Source of the DNA: Aeromicrobium sp. Leaf350 | GTDB taxonomy: Bacteria > Actinomycetota > Actinomycetes > Propionibacteriales > Nocardioidaceae | Direction of reading: 5' to 3' | Assembly (NCBI RefSeq): GCF_916858655.1 | Contig: NZ_CAKASL010000003.1 | Location: 62,001 to 126,000, forward strand | DNA: 64,000 bases | Part shown: positions 10,723 through 18,305 of the stretch, in pieces | How the letters are laid out: the number at the start of each line of letters is the position of its first letter | How positions within the stretch are numbered: position 1 is the stretch's first letter | Translations under genes and position numbers: made by a program | The notes under the pieces: generated by a model | Databases searched by the model: none | What the model was told of the DNA's origin: nothing | What the model saw: the letters and a program-made list of their open reading frames with translations, nothing else

Positions 10723-11667
10723 TCAGGGGTGGCGGGTGAGGGCGTCGTGCAGGGCGGGGAGGTTCGAGGTGCCGTCGACCTCGAGCTCGGTCAGCCCGCG
10801 GCGCGTGCGACGCATCGTGTGCACGAGGTCGCGTCCACGGAACGTCAGAGCGGCGACGAGGCGCGAGGCGTGCCCGCCCGGCTCGCCGTCGACGCGGACG
10901 CCGGGCCCGGCCGGAACCCGCCAGCGGGTGCCCGACTCGGCGCTGTCCGCCGTCACCCGGCACTGGATCGCGTAGCCGCGCACGATGATCGACTCCTGCG
11001 TGAGCCCCAGGTGCACGAGCCGCGCCCCGTGGGCGAGGTGGAGCTGGGCCTGCACGAGGTCGAGGTTCGTGACCTCCTCGGTCGCGGTGTGACCCAGCTG
11101 CAGTCCCGGGAGCACGGCGGTGATCGCGTAGGTCTCGTCGACCACCTCGAACCGCACGGTGACCGCGCCGGTGAGTCCGACCAGCTCGACGAGCCGCACG
11201 GCGTCGCGGCACAGGCCGTTGCGGACGGCGGTCGCGAGGCGCGGTGCCGGGGCCATGATCACGGAGTCGTCGCCACCGGTGAGCTCTCGCTCGCGCAGGT
11301 GGACGACCTCGCCGGTGTGGTCGGCGAGCAGCTGCACGTCGATGCGCCGTCCGTCCGTGGCCTCCGCCACCGGGAGCCCCGCAGCGCGCGCGATGCCACC
11401 CCAGCGCTCGGGGTCGACGACGGTCGCGAGCGCAGTGACCGAGGCGCCGACGAGCTGGAGCCCGGCCGGGGCGCAGCCGCGCGCGATGGTCAGCTGGGTC
11501 GCGGCGTCGGCGTCGAGCAGGTGCAGGGCATCCGCCCCGGCGTCGACGGCCTCGCCGATCGGGTCCACCGCCGACACGAAGGTGGTCACGACGCCGAGCT
11601 CGTGGGCGGCACCGGCGACGCGTCGCGTCAGGGGGCCGGCGTCGACCACGGCGAGAGAGGTGAACAT
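10723..11667 (-). CDS. Degenerate biotin carboxylase-like protein (probable pseudoenzyme)
   Basis: 314 residues against about 450 for biotin carboxylase. Residues 109-142 follow the family pattern (DVQLLADHTGEVVHLRERE), but the QRRHQK stretch is replaced by GGDDS. Residues 179-206 align with the catalytic strand ExNxRxQVEH yet read TAVLPGLQLGH, losing the Glu, Asn and Arg. Residues 227-238 (IIVRGYAIQCRV) and the C-terminal MRRTRRGLTELEVDGTSNLPALHDAL match the carboxylase C-domain. The glycine-rich ATP loop is also missing. So the fold is recognisable, but ATP, bicarbonate and biotin chemistry should be lost. Location next to ppc suggests a structural or regulatory role, which is inference. 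The frame is intact, so it is probably an expressed gene. Confidence 0.72.
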   Translation of the reverse strand: MFTSLAVVDAGPLTRRVAGAAHELGVVTTFVSAVDPIGEAVDAGADALHLLDADAATQLTIARGCAPAGLQLVGASVTALATVVDPERWGGIARAAGLPVAEATDGRRIDVQLLADHTGEVVHLRERELTGGDDSVIMAPAPRLATAVRNGLCRDAVRLVELVGLTGAVTVRFEVVDETYAITAVLPGLQLGHTATEEVTNLDLVQAQLHLAHGARLVHLGLTQESIIVRGYAIQCRVTADSAESGTRWRVPAGPGVRVDGEPGGHASRLVAALTFRGRDLVHTMRRTRRGLTELEVDGTSNLPALHDALTRHP

Positions 11668-11823
11668 CGTCCCGACGCTAGGCCGGACCGATGTCCGTCA
11701 GATGACGCGCGAGCAAACGTCGACGGCACGTCGGCCGTCCACAGGCCGCGATCGGGTCGTGGCGAGGTGTCATGGGTCCTTGGCAGCCTGTCGCTCACCA
11801 CCGACACTGAAAGGGTGATCACG

Positions 11824-12066
11824 TTGACCGAGGCCCAGACATGGACGGCGATCGTGGGCATGCTGACCGCGATCATCTCGATGATGAGCATCGTGACGTT
11901 CAACTTCAACCGCATCCTCCGTGCCGAGATCGGCTCGGTCCGCACCGAGGTCGGTGCGGTCCGCACCGAGATGCGTAGCGGGTTCAAGCGCCTCGACGAA
12001 CGTCTCGACCACCTCGACCGCGACGTCCAGGCGCTCACGCGCCACGTGTTCGGCCGACCGGAGTAG
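11824..12066 (+). CDS. Small membrane protein with coiled-coil stem (paralogue 1)
   Basis: 80 residues: an N-terminal hydrophobic helix (about residues 7-27, WTAIVGMLTAIISMMSIVTF) and a charged coiled-coil tail ending LDHLDRDVQALTRHVF. The DNA at 11932-11973 is a tandem pair of 21-bp units encoding GSVRTEV/GAVRTEM. The start is taken at TTG 11824 because the paralogue at 14559 begins with the matching Met-Thr-Glu and because AAAGGG lies 8 bp upstream; GTG 11815 is possible. The two paralogues flank the Pif1-like helicase. No family recognised. Confidence 0.7.
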   Translation: MTEAQTWTAIVGMLTAIISMMSIVTFNFNRILRAEIGSVRTEVGAVRTEMRSGFKRLDERLDHLDRDVQALTRHVFGRPE

Positions 12067-12091
12067 TCGGGCCCCTCGGTAGGTTGCCCGC

Positions 12092-14476
12092 ATGCCGTTG
12101 ACGATCACCGACGAGATCCGCACCGCGCTCTCGCTCATCGAGTCCGGCAGCCACCTCTTCCTCACCGGCAAGGCCGGCACGGGCAAGTCGACCCTGGTGC
12201 GCCACTTCCTCGACACGACCGAGCGGCGAGTGGTCGTCGCGGCACCGACGGGCATCGCCGCGCTCAACGTCGACGGCTTCACGATCCACCGCCTGTTCGG
12301 CTTCCAGACCACGACCCACCTGGCGGACGTTCGCTCGGGCAGCTACCGTCCCGGCCGGTTCACCAAGACGCTCCGGTCGCTGCAGACGCTCGTGATCGAC
12401 GAGGCGTCGATGGTGCGCGCCGACGTGCTCGACATGGTCGCGGCCGCGCTCGAGCGCTTCGGTCCCCGACCGGGCGAGCCGTTCGGCGGCGTGCAGGTCG
12501 TGCTCGTGGGCGACCTGCTGCAGCTGCCGCCGGTCGTCGACGAGGGCTCGGCGGCCTACTTCGAGTCGCACTACGAGACGCCCTACTTCTTCTCGGCGCA
12601 CTCCTTCGACCGCGAACGCTTCCCGACCGTCGCGCTCACGACGGTCTTCCGCCAGCTGGGCGACGACCGGCTGACGTCGCTGCTCAATGCCGTGCGCGAC
12701 GGGGTGCTGCTCGAGGCGGCGCAGGCCGAGCTGAACGCCCGCGTCGATCCCGACTTCGAACCGCCGGAGGACGAGCTGTGGCTGACGCTGGCGCCCTCCA
12801 ACACGATCGTCAGCGCCCGCAACCGGCAGCGCCTCGAGCGACTCCCGAGCCCGCAGCACGAGCTGGTGGCGACGACGTCCGGTGACGTCTCGGCCTTCGA
12901 TCCGCCGACCGACGCCGTGCTCCGGTTCAAGGTCGGCGCGCAGATCATGATGCTCACGAACGACGTCGCCGACCGGTGGGTCAACGGCACGCTCGCCCGC
13001 ATCGTCGACGTCACCGTCCCCGATGCCGACGGCGACGAGATCGAGGTGGAGGTCGAGCTCGCGGACGGTTCGCGGGTGGCCTTCGGGCCCCACCGATGGG
13101 AGGTCACGCAGCCGGTCGTCGACGGTGGGTCGCTGCGCCGCGAGGTCGTCGGCACGTACACGCAGCTGCCGTTCAAGCTGGCCTGGGCCATCACGATCCA
13201 CAAGAGCCAGGGGCAGACCCTCGACCGCCTCGTCGTCGACCTCACGGGCGGCGTGTTCGCCACGGGCCAGGTCTACGTCGCGCTGAGCCGCGCCACCTCG
13301 ATGGCGGGTCTGGTGCTGAAGCGGGCCGTCGAGCCGCGCCATCTGCGCACCGACCGTCGCATCCTGCGCTTCCTCCAGGAGTCCTCGGCGCGCACGGAGG
13401 CGCAGCGGCACGGCGCGCTCGGGGTCACCTTCGTGGGTGACGAGGGCACGTTCTCCCGACCGCGTCCGGTCGAGATCGCCGTCGCCTTCGACGACGGCAC
13501 GGCCGTCAGCACGCTCGTGAACCCGGAGCGCGACCTCGGCGAGGCTCGCGTGGCGCTGGGCATCACCGCCGACGACGTCCTGCTGGCGCCGACGCTGCCG
13601 GAGGCCTGGGCGGTGCTCGCGCCCCTGCTGGCCGGCGTGGTGCCGGTCGGGGTCGGCGTCGACGACGTCCTGGGCAAGGTCGACTTCGAGCTCAAGCGCC
13701 TGCGCCACGTGGCCGCGGTGCCGCTCGGCGTGGAGATCGGGTTCCACCGGCTCACCCCGGCCGAGCGGGCGGGCCATGCCGCGCCGACCGCCCTGCAGCG
13801 GGCACGCGCGGCCCTCGCGGCCTTCGAGCGACTGCGTGACGAGCTCGCGCCCGGCACGCCCTTCCCCGTGCCGGAGGGAGAGGACGAGCCCACCTACCTG
13901 CTCACCCGCGACCCGGACGCCGCCGGTCCCGTGGCCGACCGCCACCCCACGCTGGCCGCGATCGTCGACGCGAGCTCGACGATGAGTCGGCTCCTCCTGG
14001 GCGACGTGGCGACGGCGACGACGACGCCGGGCGGCACCGCACCCTCGCCGGTCGTGGCGGCCGCGGTGTCCAGCCGGCTCGTGAACGTCGCCACGAAGGC
14101 GGCGCGTCTCTCGCCCACGCTGGTCGAGCGCCTGCAGCTCGTCGAGCAGCATCTCGGCACCGCGTTCGTCGACGACGTCCTGCGTGCGCTCAACGCCGAC
14201 GTCCTCGGGGTGGACGAGCTGTTCGTCCCCGGTGCGCGGGTCTGCTTCACCGGCACCGCGATGTCGCCGTCCGGACGCGTCCACGGCCGCGACGAGATGA
14301 ACGCCCTGGCGACGTCCCTCGGGCTCACCCCGGTCGCCAACGTCACCAAGACCCGGTGCGACCTGCTGGTCGTCGCCGAGATCGGTACTCAGTCGGGCAA
14401 GGCCCGCAAGGCCCGCGACTACGGCAAGCCCGTCGTGACCGCGGAGGAGTTCTTCGCCTGGGCTGGAGTCGCCTGA
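12092..14476 (+). CDS. Pif1/RecD-like DNA helicase with C-terminal BRCT domain
   Basis: 794 residues. The N-terminal half is a superfamily 1B helicase: Walker A GKAGTGKST (26-34), VVVAAPTGIAALNVDG, Walker B LVIDEASMVRADV, GDLLQLPPV, and the C-terminal helicase motif AITIHKSQGQTLD followed by YVALSRA. A middle region of about 250 residues is not assignable. The last 85 residues form a BRCT-like domain (ARVCFTGTAM, then VTKTRCDLLVV and GKARKARDYGKPVVTAEEF), as in NAD-dependent ligases. It is probably a 5'-3' DNA helicase acting at replication or repair structures. It sits between two small coiled-coil membrane protein genes. Confidence 0.88.
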   Translation: MPLTITDEIRTALSLIESGSHLFLTGKAGTGKSTLVRHFLDTTERRVVVAAPTGIAALNVDGFTIHRLFGFQTTTHLADVRSGSYRPGRFTKTLRSLQTLVIDEASMVRADVLDMVAAALERFGPRPGEPFGGVQVVLVGDLLQLPPVVDEGSAAYFESHYETPYFFSAHSFDRERFPTVALTTVFRQLGDDRLTSLLNAVRDGVLLEAAQAELNARVDPDFEPPEDELWLTLAPSNTIVSARNRQRLERLPSPQHELVATTSGDVSAFDPPTDAVLRFKVGAQIMMLTNDVADRWVNGTLARIVDVTVPDADGDEIEVEVELADGSRVAFGPHRWEVTQPVVDGGSLRREVVGTYTQLPFKLAWAITIHKSQGQTLDRLVVDLTGGVFATGQVYVALSRATSMAGLVLKRAVEPRHLRTDRRILRFLQESSARTEAQRHGALGVTFVGDEGTFSRPRPVEIAVAFDDGTAVSTLVNPERDLGEARVALGITADDVLLAPTLPEAWAVLAPLLAGVVPVGVGVDDVLGKVDFELKRLRHVAAVPLGVEIGFHRLTPAERAGHAAPTALQRARAALAAFERLRDELAPGTPFPVPEGEDEPTYLLTRDPDAAGPVADRHPTLAAIVDASSTMSRLLLGDVATATTTPGGTAPSPVVAAAVSSRLVNVATKAARLSPTLVERLQLVEQHLGTAFVDDVLRALNADVLGVDELFVPGARVCFTGTAMSPSGRVHGRDEMNALATSLGLTPVANVTKTRCDLLVVAEIGTQSGKARKARDYGKPVVTAEEFFAWAGVA

Positions 14477-14558
14477 GCGGCTGTGGACGAGCTCCGGCGA
14501 GCGCGCGCTGACCCTGCCAGAGTGACCGGATCGGTGACACGATGGAGGGGTGGGCGAG

Positions 14559-14822
14559 ATGACCGAACCGCAGGTGTGGACGCTGATCGGCGTGCTCGCG
14601 TCGGCCTTCTTCGCGATGTTCGCGACGATGTCCGGCTGGTTCGTCCGCGTGCTCCGCGCCGAGGTCGGAGGCCTGCGTGCCGAGATGAACGCGAAGTTCG
14701 AGCGGGTTGACGCTCAATTCGAGCGGGTCGACGCCCAGTTCGAGCGGGTCGACGTCAAGCTCCAGCACCTCGACCGCGACGTCCAGGCCATCGCGCGCCG
14801 CGTGTTCCCCGAGCACGACTGA
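14559..14822 (+). CDS. Small membrane protein with coiled-coil stem (paralogue 2)
   Basis: 87 residues, same layout as the protein at 11824: MTEPQVWTLIG start, hydrophobic helix (SAFFAMFATMSGWFV), then a heptad-repeat tail (FERVDAQ three times) ending LQHLDRDVQAIARRVF, which nearly matches paralogue 1 at its end. GGAGGGG lies 8 bp before ATG 14559; a GTG at 14550 is less likely. It ends 14 bp from the convergent zinc-hook ATPase gene. Confidence 0.72.
   Translation: MTEPQVWTLIGVLASAFFAMFATMSGWFVRVLRAEVGGLRAEMNAKFERVDAQFERVDAQFERVDVKLQHLDRDVQAIARRVFPEHD
14697..14759 (+). repeat. Three tandem 21-bp coding repeats
   Basis: Units 14697-14717, 14718-14738 and 14739-14759 each read TTCGAGCGGGTYGACG followed by 5 bases, encoding FERVDAQ, FERVDAQ and FERVDVK. 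The unit equals one coiled-coil heptad, so changes in copy number would lengthen the stem without breaking the frame. Confidence 0.85.
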
Positions 14823-14836
14823 CCGTCCCGCAGGCC

Positions 14837-17155
14837 TCAGGGGCTGGAGGTGGAGGGTGCGCCCGTCACGATGTCGAGTGCGTCCGAGGCGAACTGTCGG
14901 ATGGTCGCGGCCGGTGGCATCGTCGCGGCGCTGAAGTCGGGCTTGGTGTCGTGGTGGAACAGGTTGGCAAACGTCGCGATGCGGCGCAGCTCGGCGACCA
15001 GGCCGGTCGCATGACTCAGGCGTGACGAGTGCTCGGCGTCCTCGATCTGGGTGATGGCCTTTCCGAGCATGACGTCAGACGTGATCATGCCGGGGAAGCG
15101 TCGATGCAGGTAGCCCTCGAGCAGGGGCCGGATGGCCTGTCCCGCTGCGAGGCGCTCGCTCTCGGACGGGTGGCTGCAGAATCGATCGACGGTCCGGAAG
15201 TTCTGCATGTAGGTCGACTCGCACACGCGGTCGAGGTCGGTGGCCACGAAGGTCGTGTAGTCGTCGCCGCTGATCCCGAGTGCCGCGACGGTCGGCGGGT
15301 GGTCGCGGTCCCGCTTGGTGAGGGAGGTCCGCAGGTCCCGGAGCAGGTGCGCATCGTGTGACATCACGATCAGCTGCCCGACCGAGGCCGAGAGCTCGTC
15401 GATCGCCATGATCGTCGTCTCACGGCGGCCGCGGTCGAGGCTGCACACCGGGTCGTCGAAGACGACGACCTTGCTCGCCGCTGCTGGATCGGCCTGGATC
15501 GACGCGAGGAAGAACGCCAGCGCCAGCGTGCGCTTGTCCCCGTCGCTCAGGGCGATGTCGAACGACAGGCCCTCGTCCTTGTCGTTGGGCTTGATGCGGC
15601 GGCCGCGCAGCTCGAGCACGTACTCGGTCTGACCGAGGCGCCCGCCGACCCAGGTCGTCGGCATGTCGGGGATGCGGAACCGCGCGCCGAGCTGGGCGAG
15701 CAGGACGTTGGTCGCGTCCCGGTACGCCGCCAACGTGCTCGACATGGCCGCCGCGAGCTCCTGGCGTGCCTCCTTCTTCTGGTCTCCGGCCTCGGCCAGC
15801 GCTGTGGTCGCCGTCTCGAGCTGCCGGACGATCTCGCGGACGGGTTCCCGATGCCTGGCCCTGGTCAGCCTGAGTCGGTCGAGCAACAACTGGCACGACT
15901 CCGTCGTGACGTCGCCCAGCTCCTCCTGGTACCGACGGATCTCGGCCACGTTCGCGTCGATGTGCGCATTGACCGAGCGGACCATCTGGAGGATCGAGGT
16001 CCTCGCCCGGGTCGCTGCAGCGCGCCGTTCCGGCTCGTCGATCGAGGACCCGAGTGCAGACCGCTTGGCGGCCACCAGGGCCCGCACCTGCTCGCGCGCC
16101 TCGTCGACGTGTTGGGCGAGGGCGGCCTCGTCGAGCTCCAGCTCCGGGAGGTGGACGTGCTCGTTCCACGACGTGAAGGTGGCGCGCTGGGTCTCGACGT
16201 GCGTCACGACCGCGGCGACTGCGGCGGCGGAGAGCGCGGCCTCGAGCTCGCCCGCCACGGTGGACAGCTCGTCGGCCAGCGCCGCGTAGGCGTCGTCGAA
16301 GTACTCCCGATAGGCCTGCAGCAGGGGCAGGTCGACCGTGGGCTGAGCGCAGAACGGACACGTCTCGTCGTGCTGGAGTGCGAGCCCTCGCCGGACCCAC
16401 GCCTCGGCGCCCTCGTCGTCGAGGCGGCGCAGGTGCGCGTCGACCATGACGGCAGAGGCGGCGTGGTCGTGGAGCATCGCGAGGTCGCGATCGAGCACGC
16501 CGAAGAGACGGTCGAGGTCGAGCGTGGGTTCGGGGATTGCCTCACCGACCGGGCGGCGCAGGATCTCGGCCTTGCGCCGAGCATGCGTGAGGCGTTCCTC
16601 GGCCTTGGCGATCTTGGCATCGATGTCGGCATCGTGGTCCAGGGCCACGAGGTCAGGCACGCTCATCGTGCCCGCGTGCTGCTTCAGTGCTGTTGTGGCC
16701 GTGTCTCGCGCTGCCTTCGCCGTGCTCTCGTCGGTGTTGGCGGAGTCGAGCCGGCCCTGCGCGGCGACGGCGGCGGCGCCGAGCGCGAACTGCAGGAGGT
16801 TGCGGCGGTGATCGGCGGTCACGAGCCCGCCGGAGTGCACCGTGCTCCGCACGAAAGCCGTGTCGAACACAAGGATCTCGGGACGGGTCTCCGACCACGC
16901 GCCGTCCTCGAAGGTGACGTGGTTGCTCTGGTCGAGCTCGAGCTCGATGACCTGCGAGCCGTTCGCGTCGATCGTCGTGCGGCGCTGCACCGGGTCGGGG
17001 TCGCCGGACGCGACCGATCGCAGGATGGTGCACAGGGTCGACTTGCCGCGGCCGTTGTCGGCGTACAGCAGGGCGGTGCGGCCCAGGGGATGCCGACTCC
17101 ACCGGGCGTCGGCGAACAGTCCGACGTTCTGGATCGAGACGAACTTCTTCAGCAC
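14837..17155 (-). CDS. RloC-like AAA ATPase with zinc-hook CxxC (AAA_13 type)
   Basis: 772 residues. The N-terminal ATPase half has Walker A NGRGKST (34-40). Long helical arms carry a CPFC zinc-hook candidate at 266-269. The second ATPase half has an ABC-like signature LSDGDK (536-541), Walker B VVVFDDP (563-569) and a switch His (IVMSHDAH). A C-terminal domain of about 150 residues follows with Arg676-x3-Glu680 and FHHD (733-736). The architecture resembles Rad50-like RloC/PrrC proteins, in which the C-terminal domain is an anticodon nuclease of HEPN type. Whether this C-terminus is a nuclease is not certain. It is read from GTG 17155 with a weak ribosome site, alone on its strand, with an inverted repeat about 100 bp upstream. 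Candidate for phage defence or DNA repair. Confidence 0.75.
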   Translation of the reverse strand: MLKKFVSIQNVGLFADARWSRHPLGRTALLYADNGRGKSTLCTILRSVASGDPDPVQRRTTIDANGSQVIELELDQSNHVTFEDGAWSETRPEILVFDTAFVRSTVHSGGLVTADHRRNLLQFALGAAAVAAQGRLDSANTDESTAKAARDTATTALKQHAGTMSVPDLVALDHDADIDAKIAKAEERLTHARRKAEILRRPVGEAIPEPTLDLDRLFGVLDRDLAMLHDHAASAVMVDAHLRRLDDEGAEAWVRRGLALQHDETCPFCAQPTVDLPLLQAYREYFDDAYAALADELSTVAGELEAALSAAAVAAVVTHVETQRATFTSWNEHVHLPELELDEAALAQHVDEAREQVRALVAAKRSALGSSIDEPERRAAATRARTSILQMVRSVNAHIDANVAEIRRYQEELGDVTTESCQLLLDRLRLTRARHREPVREIVRQLETATTALAEAGDQKKEARQELAAAMSSTLAAYRDATNVLLAQLGARFRIPDMPTTWVGGRLGQTEYVLELRGRRIKPNDKDEGLSFDIALSDGDKRTLALAFFLASIQADPAAASKVVVFDDPVCSLDRGRRETTIMAIDELSASVGQLIVMSHDAHLLRDLRTSLTKRDRDHPPTVAALGISGDDYTTFVATDLDRVCESTYMQNFRTVDRFCSHPSESERLAAGQAIRPLLEGYLHRRFPGMITSDVMLGKAITQIEDAEHSSRLSHATGLVAELRRIATFANLFHHDTKPDFSAATMPPAATIRQFASDALDIVTGAPSTSSP

Positions 17156-17257
17156 GGGTGGCTCGCTTTCCGGCCGCGCTGATCGCCGCCACCGCCGCAG
17201 GCTGTCAATCCGTCACGGGCCGATCAAGACCTCGACGGCCGAAGGCCCGAACTCAGC

Positions 17258-17289
17258 CGAAAACTTGTCATGCGCGTGACAAGTTTTCG
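17258..17289. promoter_or_regulatory. AACTTGT-N8-TGACAA inverted repeat, copy 1
   Basis: CGAAAACTTGTCA and TGACAAGTTTTCG are perfect 13-bp arms with a 6-bp spacer. The site lies about 103 bp upstream of the RloC-like ATPase start and just past the end of the PucR operon. It is the most symmetric of four copies, and could be an operator or the terminator of the minus-strand operon. Confidence 0.65.
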
Positions 17290-17294
17290 CTGCG

Positions 17295-18305
17295 TCAGGT
17301 CCAGCGGGCCAGGGGGAGCATCAGGGCCGCGGGGAGCGCGAGGACGCTGGCAACCGCGGCGAACACCTCGGGCGAGCCGGGCGGGGCGAGCAGGAGGGAG
17401 CCTGTTCCCGCCGCCGCGACCACCAGCACGCCGAGGCGCATCGCGCGGAGCCGAGGTCGGGCGCCGCGGAGGAGCCGCAGGACCGCTGCGACGTGGTGGA
17501 TCGCCACGTCCTCCATCGCGACACCGGCCGATCGGGTGGGGAGGCGGTCGCTCACGGCGGCACCGGCGGCGCTGCGAAGGTCGAGAGCCGTGGACGACCT
17601 CGCCACGACGACGGGGTCGGTGCCGTCCTCGAGCGTCGGGCCGTCGCGCACGACCGTCGCGCAGGGCACGGCCGCAGACAGATGTCGTACGGCAGCGTCG
17701 CTCGGTGCGACGAGCACGACCCGCCAGCCGTCGGCCACGAGCGACGCCACGGCTCCCGGCGCCTGGTCGCGCACGGGGTCGGCAACCGTGAGGCTGCCGA
17801 GCGCGCGGCCGTCGACCTCGACGGCGACGACCTGGTGCCAGCCGTCGTCCGGCGGTCGGTCGAGCCCGATCCACTCCGAGGCTCCGACACGTACCGGGTG
17901 GCGGTCGACCCTCCCTGCCGTGCCGAGACCGGGAACGTGCTTCACCTCCGTGGCTCCGCCACGGGCGGACAACCGTGAGATCGCCCGGGCCACGGGGTCG
18001 TCGGCGCCGTGCTGCAGCGCGCCGGCGAACCAGCGGAGGCTGCGGTCGTGCTCGGGGTCGATCGGTTCGACCCCGACGACGCGGAGCTCGCCGACCGTGA
18101 TCGAGCCGACCGGGTCGACCACGAGGGTGTCGCTGCGAGCGAACGCATCGAGAGCGCCGCGGCCCACGAGCCGCGTCCGGGAGTCGCCCGAGCGGCGGTG
18201 GATGGACGCGTGCAGGATCGGCCGGGCCGACCACCACGCGATCGCCGCCGCGACGACGATCGCTGCCGCGGCCAGCACGCTGGTCAGGCTCAGGAGGCCC
18301 GTCAT
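17295..18305 (-). CDS. P-type-ATPase-derived membrane protein lacking the phosphorylation motif
   Basis: 336 residues. One N-terminal helix (VLAAAAIVVAAAIAWW), then a soluble region matching the P and N domains of heavy-metal P-type ATPases, then two C-terminal helices. The phosphorylation loop is DTLVVDPVGSITVGE (DKTGT in active pumps). The SEHP-type nucleotide motif is GADDPVARAI, VPGLGTAGRVD is kept, and LTVADPVRDQAPGAVASL continues into APSD where pumps have TGDN. The CPC transport site and first helices are missing. Key Lys and Thr residues are lost, so transport is unlikely. The ATG at 18305 overlaps the PucR stop, so the two are translationally coupled, suggesting a sensor partner for the regulator (inference). 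Confidence 0.72.
   Translation of the reverse strand: MTGLLSLTSVLAAAAIVVAAAIAWWSARPILHASIHRRSGDSRTRLVGRGALDAFARSDTLVVDPVGSITVGELRVVGVEPIDPEHDRSLRWFAGALQHGADDPVARAISRLSARGGATEVKHVPGLGTAGRVDRHPVRVGASEWIGLDRPPDDGWHQVVAVEVDGRALGSLTVADPVRDQAPGAVASLVADGWRVVLVAPSDAAVRHLSAAVPCATVVRDGPTLEDGTDPVVVARSSTALDLRSAAGAAVSDRLPTRSAGVAMEDVAIHHVAAVLRLLRGARPRLRAMRLGVLVVAAAGTGSLLLAPPGSPEVFAAVASVLALPAALMLPLARWT

Noticed and set aside
12035-14284. 749-codon open frame opposite the helicase gene
   Set aside because: Shadow frame; the + strand encodes clear helicase and BRCT motifs.
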